Shown here in pieces: positions 45,061 through 55,930 of a DNA stretch of 64,000 nt. The DNA comes from Rhodeus uyekii (lineage: Eukaryota; Chordata; Actinopteri; Cypriniformes; Acheilognathidae), in contig JAWRVZ010000323.1 in NCBI GenBank assembly GCA_037043235.1, forward strand, positions 310,001-374,000, in the 5' to 3' direction. The notes under the pieces are model-generated. The model searched no databases and had not been told where the DNA came from. It saw only the letters and a program-made list of their open reading frames with translations. Position 1 is the first letter of the stretch; each line of letters starts with the position of its first letter. The translations under genes and the position numbers were made by a program.

Positions 45061-45746
45061 CTACTGATGTACCCTAGTCTTCTTTAGTAATTTGCTGTGC
45101 TTGGTTTATAGAAGTAAACCTTAATAATGGGGTGATAATTAGTTAAAATTACAACACCAGCAAGTTTATGGGGTAGGAACTGGTAAAAGAACATATGGGT
45201 GATCTCAGTTAGGTTTCCATCCATTTATTTTAATGCACATTTTTAAAATGTGTATAAGAAATCTTGAATGAAAACAGTTTAGTTACTAACAAATTCTATC
45301 AATGACTTTAATATGAATAAGATATTAACACTTTAAAAGATCCAGACAAAGCATGGTAAAACATGTCTAATTTCTGGCACAAATTAAGCCCTTTAGTAGT
45401 TGTGACCGTACACATTATTGTGGTGTCATCTGTTTTGTCAGAATAGTTTTTTCTTTGTCTAGACTCATTGTTCATATGTCACTTATGTTCAGGTGATTGG
45501 CTCAAAAAGCTTTATTGTAGAGCTGTGGAGCCATTTGCCATTATGAGCTAAGATGGCAGCTATCTTTTCATATACCTCCAGGCGGTCCTGCAGCATTCAA
45601 GCAACTGCCATTAAGAATGGTAACACTAATGGATAACAAAACATTGGTAATAGTAATAGTTCCGTGGACAGTAAAGATGGTGGATTTAGCTTTTGATTTG
45701 ACCGACTAAAAAAAAGTTAGAATGAATCATTTTCCGATCCCATGTC

Positions 45747-45841
45747 TCTCCCTTTTCCCATCACATATCAGCTCAGAGTGACATTTATTTTAAACACAAA
45801 AATGAATAAAATACGTAAAAGGTGGAAATAACGGGTCTAAC
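45747..45841 (+). repeat. Older dispersed repeat interrupted by the gypsy element
   Basis: Same family as 7127-7215; it resumes after the insertion at 50863-50875 (GGGTATTTAATAG). Confidence 0.55.
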
Positions 45842-46320
45842 TGTCACAAATGCCAATGAGGTTCCCACCAGCGACCACCGGAGGTCGCACTCTCCGGAGT
45901 TCTAATTCACTTGGACTACAATTCCCATACACTCACTTTCCTGGACTGATTACACCACACCTGTTACATATTCCCACAGACTATTTAACCCTGGCTACCC
46001 AGCAGATCCGTGCGAAGTTTTGTTTGCCCCGGCCACAATTCTGAGCGTTATCTTCACCTGTTTACCTTGCCTGTGTATTGACTGCCTTGTTCCTCGTTCA
46101 CGATCCTGTTCCGCCTGCCTCCTGTTTGTTGTTCGCCTGTTCTCCGGATTCTGACCGTTTGCTGCATACCCTGACCTTCTGCCTGTTTTTGACCATTCTC
46201 TCTGCCCTGCCTTGGATATTGCTGTTTGCCTGGTATTTCGACCTCAGCCTGTTTTGTACCACTCTCTGTTTTTATCATTAAACTGCAAATGGATCTTAAC
46301 CTGCCTGAGTCCGCGTTACA
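45842..46320 (+). repeat. Gypsy 5' LTR
   Basis: It reads from TGTCACAAATGCC to GCGTTACA. The TATA-like box TATTTAA is at 45982-45988 and the predicted transcription start is near 46012, 30 bases downstream. A polyadenylation signal ATTAAA lies at 46277-46282. The Gag ATG (46289) lies inside the LTR's 3' end. It reads as identical to the 3' LTR. Confidence 0.95.
45982..46021 (+). promoter_or_regulatory. LTR core promoter and RNA 5' end
   Basis: TATTTAA (45982-45988) is 30 bases upstream of GCGAAGTTTT (46012-46021). The latter is exactly complementary to AAAACTTCGC after the LTR, which independently supports a start at 46012. The same layout is present in the 3' LTR. Confidence 0.75.
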
Positions 46321-47644
46321 GAAAACTTCGCCACCTAAAGATCCAGCGGTAGTTCAACACTTGTCCAATGAGCTATCAGCCCAGGCAAACCAGCTGGTGA
46401 GTCATCAACAGCAGCTGGTAACATTGACTTCCATGACAGAGGAACTGATAAAGGCAGTGCGTTGCCTTCAGCAACCCATTGCAGCGTCTAACGCATCAGA
46501 GAGTTCCTCGAACCCGGTTGTCATGCCGATGAATGCTGAATCCACGCATAGTAATCCCCATCTGGCATTCCCGGAAAAGTTTGATGGTACTTCAACCAAA
46601 TGCAAAGGCTTTCTCATGCAATGCTCACTGTTCCTGGCCCAACAACCTACCCGTTACGCTACTGACCAGAGCAAGATCTCACTTATTTGCTCATTACTCA
46701 CTGGGAAGGCTCTGGACTGGGCAACGGCTGTGTGGTATAATCAAATGTCAGATCTAACCTCATATGATAACTTTATCCAACGTATGAGAACTGTTTTTGA
46801 TCATACAGCAGTCGGTAGAAGCGCTGGGGAACAGCTGCTAACGCTGCGGCAAGGCAACAGCACCGCCATGGAATTCGCTCTGACGTTCCGTACACTCGCT
46901 GCACAAACAACTTGGGTAGAAGACACATTAAAAGTACTGTTCCGCCAAGGTCTGAATCCCGAGTTGCAGTCTGAGCTGGCATGCCGAGACGAAGACAAAG
47001 ATCTAGACCAATTCATAGAGCTGGCTATTCGCATCGACAGTCTGATCCGCTCACGAAGAGCCCACCAAGTGACCTCCGCCGTTCAACTTTCGTCTCACAG
47101 TGACAACGTAGAACCCATGCAAGTGGGACAAACTCACCTTACTCCGGAAGAGAGAGAACGCCGATTCAGGAATCACCTCTGCCTCTATTGTGGCCAGGCC
47201 GGTCACCTGAGGAACGAGTGTCCCACACGCCTGTCACGGCGATCTTATAGGGTGAGTTTACTCATTTCCGCTTCTTTTCGCAATAAGTGCTTCGATCTAC
47301 CAGTTACCATTATCCATCAAGCACAAACCATCCAATCTAAAGCACTGATAGACTCTGGGGCCGCAGGAAATTTTATTGATGAGGAATTGGTGCGTCAATA
47401 CCGCATCCCACTAATCCCGTGCAAATCTCCCTTGGCAGTGGCAGCGCTAGATGGACGACCTCTGGGGACTGGTCGTGTACTACACACCACCACCGACTTA
47501 GAACTTCAAGTGGGTGCCTTACACACCGAAATCATCCGCCTCTTCGTCATTCACTCCCCACACAACCCTATCATTCTGGGCTTCCCATGGCTACAGGTCC
47601 ATGATCCACAAATCTCCTGGCAAGAGAGAGAAATAACCCGATAG
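46289..47644 (+). CDS. Gypsy Gag with fused aspartic protease
   Basis: The preferred start is the ATG at 46289 (MDLNLPESALQK); the frame is open further upstream but only through the LTR promoter. The first two thirds are Gag: a coiled-coil-like N-terminus (SNELSAQANQLVSHQQQL), then the capsid region (LICSLLTGKALDWATAVW, with YDNFIQRMRTVFD). A CCHC knuckle CLYCGQAGHLRNEC lies at 47180-47221. The retropepsin active site IDSGAAGNFID (DSG at 47351-47359) follows in the same frame, ending near ILGFPWLQVHDPQISW. The TAG at 47642-47644 is in the same frame as the downstream RT, so the parent probably made Gag-Pol as one polyprotein. Confidence 0.9.
   Translation: MDLNLPESALQKTSPPKDPAVVQHLSNELSAQANQLVSHQQQLVTLTSMTEELIKAVRCLQQPIAASNASESSSNPVVMPMNAESTHSNPHLAFPEKFDGTSTKCKGFLMQCSLFLAQQPTRYATDQSKISLICSLLTGKALDWATAVWYNQMSDLTSYDNFIQRMRTVFDHTAVGRSAGEQLLTLRQGNSTAMEFALTFRTLAAQTTWVEDTLKVLFRQGLNPELQSELACRDEDKDLDQFIELAIRIDSLIRSRRAHQVTSAVQLSSHSDNVEPMQVGQTHLTPEERERRFRNHLCLYCGQAGHLRNECPTRLSRRSYRVSLLISASFRNKCFDLPVTIIHQAQTIQSKALIDSGAAGNFIDEELVRQYRIPLIPCKSPLAVAALDGRPLGTGRVLHTTTDLELQVGALHTEIIRLFVIHSPHNPIILGFPWLQVHDPQISWQEREITR
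46322..46331 (+). promoter_or_regulatory. Self-complementary primer binding site
   Basis: AAAACTTCGC starts one base after the 5' LTR and pairs perfectly over 10 bp with GCGAAGTTTT (46012-46021), the predicted first bases of the transcript; pairing stops at the next base on both sides. In Tf1 and sushi elements such a match lets the folded RNA prime its own reverse transcription without a tRNA. The site lies within the Gag coding frame. Confidence 0.82.
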
Positions 47645-48886
47645 AGCTCTGACTGCCAGACCAAATGTCTTACTAGCAACCGTCTCACACCCATCAGAAC
47701 GACAGTCATGGCCAACACCTCTACCACCGTGCTCGGCATTCCGGGGGCATATGCTGATCTCCAGGAGGCCTTCAGCAAGATCAAAGCATCAGAATTACCA
47801 CCTCACCGAGCCAACGACTGTGCCATCGACTTACAACCCGGTACATCACCTCCCAGAGGCCGCATCTTCCCACTGTCTGAACCTGAGGATAAAGCCATGA
47901 AGGCATACATCAAAGAGGAACTGGAGAAGGGGTTCATTCGACCCTCTACCTCTCCTGCAGCTGCAGGTTTCTTCTTTGTGGGGAAAAAGGATGGGGGTCT
48001 TCGGCCCTGTATTGACTATCGTGGGCTTAATGAGATAACGGTGAAATTCAGGTACCCCCTTCCACTGGTCCCTGCTGCATTGGAACAGCTAAGGACCGCC
48101 AAGGTCTTCACCAAGTTAGATCTTCGCTCCGCATACAACCTGATCCGTATCCGAGAAGGAGACGAATGGAAGACGGCTTTCTCCACCAACAATGGTCATT
48201 ACGAATATCTAGTGATGCCATTCGGACTCTCCAATAGCCCTTCAGTGTTCCAATCGTTCATCAATGACATATTCCGAGATATGCTGAACCAGGGCCTAGT
48301 CGTATATATCGACGACATTCTGATCTACTCAGATTCTATGGAGGAACACATCCAGCAGGTACGCACAGTTCTACAACGTCTCATCAAACATCAACTCTAC
48401 GCCAAAGCTGAGAAGTGTGAGTTCCATCAGTCATCAATATCCTTCCTTGGGTACATCATAAGTCCGGAAGGAGTCGCTATGGATGAAAAGAAAGTGCAAG
48501 CTGTCCTGAACTGGCCTCAACCCACTACCATAAAGGAGCTACAGAGATTTCTTGGTTTCTCTAACTTCTACCGACGATTCATCCGAAATTTCAGCTCCGT
48601 TGCCGCCCCGCTTACAGCCATGACCAAACGAGGTACCCCCAAACTCCAATGGGGTTCTGACTCTATCCAGGCGTTCGAAGAATTGAAGAAGAGGTTCACA
48701 TCTGCCCCCATCTTGCATCATCCTGACCCCAGCATACCCTTCATAGTAGAAGTTGATGCATCCAACACTGGAATCGGAGCTATTCTGTCACAACGGCACG
48801 GTACGCCACCCAAACTCTTTCCTTGTGAGGCTCAAAGAACACCAAGGCAGACGCACTCTCACGACAGCACGATTTCACCCATCTGA
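47645..48886 (+). pseudogene. Gypsy Pol: reverse transcriptase and truncated RNase H
   Basis: It is in frame with Gag-protease after the TAG; an internal ATG at 47708 starts the longest free frame. RT motifs are in order: GFFFVGKKDGGLRPCIDYR, TKLDLRSAYNLIRI, VMPFGLSNSPSVFQ, YIDDILIYS (YIDD at 48305-48316), then SFLGYIISPEG and LQRFLGFSNFYRRF. RNase H begins normally with FIVEVDASNTGIGAILSQ. After KLFPC the frame jumps to sequence that in frame +1 encodes KNTKADALSRQHD, the end of RNase H. The segment with the second and third catalytic acidic residues is therefore deleted and the frame is lost. RT itself looks intact. Confidence 0.9.
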
Positions 48887-50442
48887 ACCCCCACCCAGAC
48901 CCCATCATCCCAACCTCACTCATTCTGGCACCAGTTCAGTGGGATATCATGACTGAGGTCACCCGAACACATGCACAAGACCCACCCCCGGCAGAATGTC
49001 CGGTAGATCGGACTTTTGTGCCTCCGCAACTCAGGGAAAAGGTAATGCGTTGGGTACACTCGTCCACCAGCTCGGGTCACCCAGGGATTGCAGCTACAAT
49101 ACGTCTGATCCGAAACCGATTCTGGTGGGACACAGTACAGGTAGACACCACTAACTTTGTAAATGCTTGTCAGACATGTGCAGCCGCTAAGACACCCCGA
49201 CAACTACCCGCAGGACTATTGCAACCACTGCCCATCCCACAGCGACCATGGTCCCACATAGCCATCGATTTCATCACCGACCTGCCAGTCTCTCAAGGTA
49301 ACACCACCATCATCACTATCATTGATCGATTTTCCAAAGCTTGCCGTCTAATATCTTTGCCTAAGCTTCCCTCAGCTCTGGAAACAGCCGAGCACTTGCT
49401 CCATTATGTATTTCGCTACTACGGACTACCCGAGGATATTGTCTCAGACCGAGGCCCCCAATTCACATCCAGGGTGTGGACCGCCTTCTTCCGATTGCTC
49501 AATGTCAATATAAGCCTCACCTCAGGATATCACCCCCAATCCAATGGACAAACCGAACGTCTGAATCAAGAAATCACCAAATTCCTCCGTATATACTGCC
49601 AACAGAACCAAAATGACTGGAGTCGATTCCTCCCCTGGGCCGAGTATGCTCAGAACTCCATCCGCAAACCTGCCACCAACCTCACACCCTTTCAGTGTGT
49701 TCTGGGATTCCAACCACCGCTGTTTCCATGGTCAGGTGAACCGTCCGAGGTGCCAGCCATCAATGACTGGTTTAAACGAAGCGACGCGGTATGGAATCAA
49801 GCACACGTCCATCTCCAACGAGCAGTGAACAGGACCAAAGCCCAAGCAGACCGTCACCGACGTCCTCAACCGAACTACACACCGGGACAATGGGTTTGGC
49901 TGTCAACTAGGGATCTACGCCTACGGCTACCATGCAAGAAACTCAGTCCCAGGTATGTGGGTCCATTCAAGATTTCTAAACAAGTTAATCCAGTGTCTTA
50001 TCGTCTTGAACTTCCTGCCACTTACCGCATCTCTCCTACATTCCATGTATCCCTACTGAAACCGGCCGGTGGTCCGAGGGTGGAACCAGAAGGCAGTGAC
50101 CCAGGCCCCCCACCCTTAATCGTGGAAGGCGAGGAGGCATTTCAAGTGCGAGGTTTGCTAGACTCCAGACGTCGGGGGCGCCAGATCCAGTATCTGGTGG
50201 ACTGGGAGGGGTACGGCCCGGAGGAAAGATCCTGGGTCAACACTGATGACATCCTGGACCCCAATCTCATCAATGATTTCCATAGCACTCACCCGGAAAA
50301 ACCGGCCCCTCGACCACGAGGAAGACCCCGACGTCGGATGTGCTCTCGCGTCAGGAGCCGCTCGCAGGGGGGGGGCTCTGTCACAAATGCCAATGAGGTT
50401 CCCACCAGCGACCACCGGAGGTCGCACTCTCCGGAGTTCTAA
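48829..50442 (+). pseudogene. Gypsy integrase with chromodomain
   Basis: The integrase section of Pol, out of frame with RT because of the RNase H deletion; the first ATG is at 48949. It has a zinc-binding HHCC region (GHPGIAATIRL, CQTCAAAKT) and a catalytic core with D at 49267, D at 49447 (VSDRGPQFTS) and E at 49555 (NGQTERLNQE), giving D-59-D-35-E spacing. The C-terminal chromodomain (IQYLVDWEGYGPEERSWV) is near 50185-50240 and is thought to steer integration to particular chromatin. A basic tail follows. The stop is 64 bases inside the 3' LTR. No inactivating change is seen in the integrase itself. Confidence 0.88.
50366..50378 (+). promoter_or_regulatory. Polypurine tract
   Basis: AGGGGGGGGGCTC directly precedes the 3' LTR (G9 at 50367-50375). 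It would prime plus-strand DNA synthesis. It lies in the Pol frame and encodes glycines. Confidence 0.85.
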
Positions 50443-50857
50443 TTCACTTGGACTACAATTCCCATACACTCACTTTCCTGGACTGATTACACCACACCTG
50501 TTACATATTCCCACAGACTATTTAACCCTGGCTACCCAGCAGATCCGTGCGAAGTTTTGTTTGCCCCGGCCACAATTCTGAGCGTTATCTTCACCTGTTT
50601 ACCTTGCCTGTGTATTGACTGCCTTGTTCCTCGTTCACGATCCTGTTCCGCCTGCCTCCTGTTTGTTGTTCGCCTGTTCTCCGGATTCTGACCGTTTGCT
50701 GCATACCCTGACCTTCTGCCTGTTTTTGACCATTCTCTCTGCCCTGCCTTGGATATTGCTGTTTGCCTGGTATTTCGACCTCAGCCTGTTTTGTACCACT
50801 CTCTGTTTTTATCATTAAACTGCAAATGGATCTTAACCTGCCTGAGTCCGCGTTACA
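50379..50857 (+). repeat. Gypsy 3' LTR
   Basis: The same 479 bp as the 5' LTR with no difference seen by eye. The frames it contains duplicate those in the 5' LTR. Confidence 0.95.
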
Positions 50858-50875
50858 CTAACGGGTATTTAATAG

Positions 50876-50960
50876 TCAATTCAAGTCACCTTTATTTATA
50901 TAGCACTTTTTGCAATAGAGATTTCTATCAAAGAAGCTTTACTGAGATAACAGGAAAATA
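50876..50960 (+). repeat. Common fish interspersed repeat fragment
   Basis: CAAGTCACCTTTATTTATAT, followed by AGCACTTTTTGCAATAGAG and AAGAAGCTTTACTGAGATAA, is a widespread teleost repeat edge. Confidence 0.55.
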
Positions 50961-52799
50961 ATAGGGTGTAAGGTTGGGCTTTAGGAATAGGGACAGTATA
51001 GTACCAAAAAGGCAGTAAAAAACATTTATGATTTTACTATATTTAATATACAGTACACGGAGAATGTATATGTTTTTATGTTGTTGATATTATATTGCAT
51101 ATTGTTTTAGGTGACAAATAGGACTAGGTGTAAATAACATCTAACATTATTTAAACTGCTAAACATTTTATCCATGAACATGGCTGAAACACATTCTTGG
51201 CTCTGTTTCTGTTGTTACTTGTTACTGCTTCCCATTCAACATTTGTAGTCCTTACCTGTGTTGATTTGTCCAAATTGTTCCCAGTATATCTTAGCTTTGT
51301 GTTTCCCATTGTTCTTAGTCAGTCACTGAATGAACGTGAAAGTAATGTTACTGGATGTGTCTTGGATTTTCTTATTCTCTGTGTTCCTTGGGTTTATTGA
51401 TCTTGTTTTTTGTTAGTGCAAAACCCGCTTTGCCCTTCAATCCTTGTCTCTTCCCATGAAAATCTGTCCCACGCAATGGCAACTTTTTAAATAAAAAACA
51501 AAGTATGTATAATTAAAGACAAAATATTTTTGGGGAAAAAGTGAATACTACAGAAATAACCAGTTTAATTGTTGTAACTTTGTTGTGCCTTGCTACACTA
51601 AATAAATACATCCTTCGGCAGCGTCAAATTGATTAAAGTTTGCTGTTGTTTTATTCCATATCTTTATTTGAGCTGTCCTCCACTTTACTTTATCTATATC
51701 ACTATTTTTCCTTTACATCCTGTTGCTTTTGTTTTGGGAATAGAGTCAATTGAACTATTATCCTGCTATGGATAATAAGAAGGTACACTTTCCCATAACA
51801 CCTTTTTTTATTCCAATTCATTCTTCAGCTCTCCTCTGAAGATGCTTTCATCTCCTTCATCCCCCCAGCAATTCTTGCGACTAACAGCTTCCTTTCTTAT
51901 CGCTTTCCCTGCCTCCCATCCTCTCTCTCTCTTCCTCTCTCCACCACCCTCCTTTTCTGACTTACACTTCATCCTTCAAGTGCAGCAAGCCCATCTTCCC
52001 CATCAAGACATACAGCACATCTGCATTTGCGTCACGTGCCCACCAAAGGTTACATGGTCCACTTTCTTATCAGCAGCAGGCATTCTGGGATATCAGGATG
52101 CTCGGGAGCTTGAGAGCTATCTCTGCCCCCCTTCTCCCCTCTCTACCTGCATTCTGTTGACTGCTAGAAAAACGACCCCCGGTGACCTTGTTCTTTATTT
52201 ATAGCCCCCACCAATGCTCACCCACCCCCTCTCTCTACATCAGAAGCTTCAAAGTGATCTCTCACTGCATAAAAACGAGAGAGAAAGAGGATGATGGGGG
52301 GGGGGGGGGGATTGGAGGAAAGGAAGCAGGAGGTATGGTGAAATCAAATAAGACTGGGCAAGAGTAAGTCATGAAGGAAAAGTGCCATCAACTTTATTCC
52401 CACCACTTGCCTGATACACCAGACAACAGATCAATACCTTGTTGTTATCCCTGCACCCACCCACTCACAAGCAATGCACAATCCACCTACATGCCCTATT
52501 GCTCGAGAAGGATAAGGGTATGAGTGGGGAGCGGGGGATACGTTTGACAGAGCCATCATGAACTAATTCATTTTAGATCAAGCCAACCCCTCCATTATGG
52601 CATAACATGCTCAAGGTTAAATTTAGACAGGGAAGGGTTTTATATCCTGGTCTTGGACTGCACAAGAACTGCACATTTTGGATGTCTAGCTTATTACCAC
52701 ACGTGAAGTATTTCAACAGGGAAGTTGAGAAGCATTAAATACATAACAAATCAAATGGTTCTAATCACTGCCATTGATTATAATGTTAAATACATAATG

Positions 52800-52838
<39 letters not shown>

Positions 52839-53200
52839 ACTTATTAACAGCTTTTAATGTAGCTCATCAAAATTATTTTTTAAACCCTTATGTACAGACA
52901 AACAAGAGAAAGAAAATAATAAAATGCGAAGTAAAATACGTGTAAAATATTCCAAAATATTTATTCACTTGAATAAAATCAAAAAATACATTACTACTTA
53001 ATATAATTTGTGAAATAGTTTGGAGGAATGTAAATAAAAATTCTACCCTGAAATACTGTGCATGATATGGAATTTTAAGGTACCTTGTTCTTTTAAATTA
53101 TCATGGATTTCCTCCATATTGTGGTTATATCAAGTAAGTACTCATACTAAATAAAGCCTTTATTATGTTTATTAAAATTTTAACATTTCTAAATACAGTG
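50961..53200. other. Spacer, with a (TA)17 tract and G15 run
   Basis: No gene is supported. A G15 run is at 52296-52310 and a TA tract at 52801-52834. A pyrimidine-rich, non-repetitive stretch (51830-52200) with TGCGTCACGTGCCC and CTTATCAGCAGCAGG could be regulatory, but the 120-residue frame across it is low complexity without a domain. Confidence 0.45.
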
Positions 53201-53204
53201 TATA

Positions 53205-53330
53205 CTCACCAGCCACTTTATTAGGTACACCTCGCTAGGCTGCTGGGTTGGACGTATTGGGTCAGATTGACATGATAGCATCATGCATTTGCTGCAGATT
53301 TGTCAGCTGCACATCCATTAATTTGACATT
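53205..53330 (+). repeat. Fish repeat end, 'GCCACTTTATTAGGTACACC' family
   Basis: TCACCAGCCACTTTATTAGG and TACACCTCGCTAGGCTGC match a very common fish interspersed repeat terminus. Beyond about 130 bp the similarity to what I remember fades. Confidence 0.55.
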
Positions 53331-53514
53331 GTTAGCACAAGTGTTGTCTTTTTTTCTCGCATGCTTGTACCTTTTACAAGTCCATCAAAAAGCTGTAGTG
53401 AGTTGGATTAGTCAACACACACAGTGATCCATGTCATCTTCTCCAGTTATTGTCAGTTAAACTCCCTACACCACATGTATAGCATAGCTTTCTCTGTCAG
53501 ATGTATGGGTTTCA

Positions 53515-54140
53515 CATATGATATGCAGGGAGATAGTCAGGCTGATGGAGAAGATTTCAGAATTAGAGACACACATACCAACTTTAATCAAGGATAGTAA
53601 GAATGCAAGGGCTTTAGATACTGCTTCAGATCTGACTAGCTTAGTGAACTTTGAACATTGTTCGGTCCTGGTTATAGAGCCCCTGCAGCAGGGCAAGTGG
53701 GTTACTGTGAGATGGCATAGTTGTGGGACAAAACACAGCTGTTTCGATTAGAACATCAAACAGGTTTTCTCCACTCAGTGATGCACCCAATGAGAATCCT
53801 GTTGAAAGTGCCCTAGTTATCGGCGATTCTATTACATGGAATATAAAAATAGACGCCAGCCACAGGTTTACCGGGAGTGTGAGAGTGTCTGAGATCAAAG
53901 CAAATTTGACAGTGCTGGCTAATGCTATTCGTAAAGATTATTTATTCACGTTGTCGCTAATGATGATCACTAAAATTAACATTTAAGAAGTGTGTGAACA
54001 CTGTCAGACACTGTAATAATCTGGCCCCCTTCCTGTTTGCTGGAGGGATGAGATACTTAGCAGACTGTCCTCACTCAATGGCTAGCTGTTGCACGCAGAA
54101 TAATTTAGGGTTCACAGACAATTGGAATATTTTTTGGGGC
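53515..54140 (+). pseudogene. LINE ORF1 relic with esterase-like (GDSL) motif
   Basis: Frame pieces on the plus strand read REIVRLMEKISELETHIP (coiled-coil-like) and, in a second frame, NRFSPLSDAPNENPVES followed by ALVIGDSITWNIKIDASHRF and VSEIKANLTVLANAIRKDY. The coil followed by VIGDSI and 'NRFSPL' linker words is the layout of the esterase-bearing ORF1 of some fish LINEs. A later piece (about 54020-54060) resembles the C-terminal RADGLH-type region. Several frameshifts and stops are present; no endonuclease or RT follows, because a DIRS relic abuts at about 54.15 kb. Confidence 0.6.
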
Positions 54141-54149
54141 AGACCTGAT

Positions 54150-55480
54150 TTAAAAGTCATTTAAAAGAGATGACATTCATACCTCCTGGGGTGGTGCCAC
54201 TCTTTTCTTTATTAGCAAAATCATTTTTCTTTGCATTTTGACAGACCCCAACACTTTCATGTGGTAAAGAAGGACATCTTGAACCACCAACTGTTGTGAC
54301 TGCACTGTGATCAACCAATGGTTGATGTAGTTCAAAATGCGAATGCTTTGAAGGTGCAGAGGTGCCAAAGCTGACATGGACATTTGTGTCCTTGAGATCT
54401 ATCATCACAAATCAGTCCTCAGATCTGATCTGTGGGATGATCTTTCTCAAGGTTACGATCTTGAACCAAGATGTTAGTTGCATGACTAATTGATTGAGCA
54501 GATGCATGTCCAAAATGTGACAAAACCCCCATTCTTCTTTCTAACGATAATGTAATGGCTGTAAAACCTTGATTCTTTGTCTGGGATTTTTTACTTCTTG
54601 TTCCATAACTAGAGCCTGCTCAGGGGCCATAGTACTGTGTAGAACCCCCCAAAACCAGGACGGGCAAGCCCCGAACTTGATAGAATGACCTTTTTAAACA
54701 GAGCACAGGACTCGTTGAGAAATATTCAGCAGAAGCTTCCACACTGCCAGAAATTCTACCAAGGGAACCAGTCTTTAAAAACTGGCCTCTGGTGTTACTT
54801 CAGCAATCAGTTCGGTGCCCTGAACCAGCGAACCGGCAGAGAAAAGCTGAATTGAAGGCTCTTGTGCCACTAATTTTCCAGAAGGAGACACTGAGACTAG
54901 CGCTCGTTGGGGACCACTGTGCCTTGATGCACGCGAGGTGGCAGGGTTAGCAGGATGGTCCCTTGAGGGCACAGAGGAAGAGTAGACACCATATATCGAG
55001 GTGAAAACCGCTTTTCCTTGATGCAGACTGCCTTCACATGTCTGACGTTCATGGTGTCAGGACCTTTTCCCCGACGCCTTCTTGTCAATGATGACGGTCG
55101 TCAGATCCGTCCGACCCCTAGAAGGCTATGGGTAAGAGATCTAGTCTCCTGGTCTCTCGGTGGTGAATTTAGGGATGATGCTTGCTAATGTCTGCAGGTA
55201 ATTACCTAGAATATTATCTAACGCTTGATAATCACTCTGTCAAGTCTTCATCGTCTGTTAGGAACCTGTTTGTTATCATTGATACTAATATTTCACATGA
55301 AAGTCACAGCGTCTCAATGCAGCTCGAGTTTGCTTGACAGGAAAACCTCAGGTTACGTCTCAGCCTGTGATTGACTTGCTGCAGCCAGTAAGAAGCTAGT
55401 GCTGTTCCTAGGGGGCGTTCCCACAGCATCTCATTTCCTCTTCAGGGATCCAGGGTTACAGTTGTAACTAGAGATGATTC
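54150..55480 (-). mobile_element. Old DIRS relic (element D)
   Basis: On the minus strand, remnants of ORF2 are present: DLKDTNVHVSF (RT), then RILNYINHWLITVQ, where YINH stands in place of YIDD, and upstream SRKSGPQ-like and AEVTPEASF pieces at 54775-54972. At the right, GCAGCTCGAGTTTGCTTGAC (about 55318-55337) is a decayed DIRS edge, and CATCTCATTTCCTCTTCAGG to GTTGTAACTAGAGATG (55430-55475) is the other type of edge. The two edges together may be a degraded end plus ICR. Divergence from A and F is large, so this is an old copy. Confidence 0.65.
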
Positions 55481-55654
55481 CTGTTCTTAGCTGACAGGAA
55501 TGTCAGCCTTTGTGGCCTTTTGCTACTGTAGTCTATCTTCTTCAACATTCAACTTGTTGAATTTCAGCAGATTGTCAATGTCTACAGTAAGTTGCTGCCA
55601 TTTGATTGGGTATGTGGCAAGAAGGATGTGACAGACAGCTGTGGGAACAGAGCG

Positions 55655-55930
55655 ATGCCTGTGGTGCGTCATTAATGAGCATCAACTGCATGCCACACCA
55701 TTCTCGAGTAACACAGAGGTATAACGGAGGAATAATGATAGCGCAAGATAAGAGAGGACCAGGCCTGGGACATTTATGTAGGTGTTTCATTATGTTTATC
55801 TGTGGCAGATGTCTGTGAGGGTCTGCCGCTGTACTTTTGTTTTGCTAATTTATTTCTGGTTTAAAGTTTATGTTGAATGTTTTCTGGTTATGCCTGAACT
55901 ATGAACATTACTACAGTAACTTTTGGCATT
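55655..55930 (+). mobile_element. Decayed LTR of the 43.2/59.4-kb family
   Basis: AGATAAGAGAGGACCAGGCC then TGGGACATTTATG, GAGGGTCTGCCGCTGTACTT, GTTTAAAGTTTATGTTGAATG and TTCTGGTTATGCCTGAAC match the solo LTR at 59362-59681 in order. The 5' third is very degraded. Confidence 0.6.

Larger units (their letters stand above)
45842..50857 (+). mobile_element. Ty3/gypsy chromovirus of the Tf1/sushi type, complete but defective
   Basis: This 5016-bp element has 479-bp direct LTRs (45842-46320, 50379-50857) with TG...CA ends and a 5-bp target duplication CTAAC (45837-45841, 50858-50862). Coding order is Gag with one CCHC knuckle, aspartic protease, RT, RNase H and integrase with a C-terminal chromodomain, which places it among chromoviruses. 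The primer site is complementary to the element's own predicted RNA 5' end, the self-priming mode known for the Tf1/sushi group. A TAG codon after the protease and a deletion in RNase H make this copy non-autonomous. Confidence 0.95.

Noticed and set aside
44565..45077. A 170-residue host protein with cysteine/leucine repeats
   Set aside because: It reads one of several open frames of a 27-bp minisatellite; there is no splice, start or domain support.
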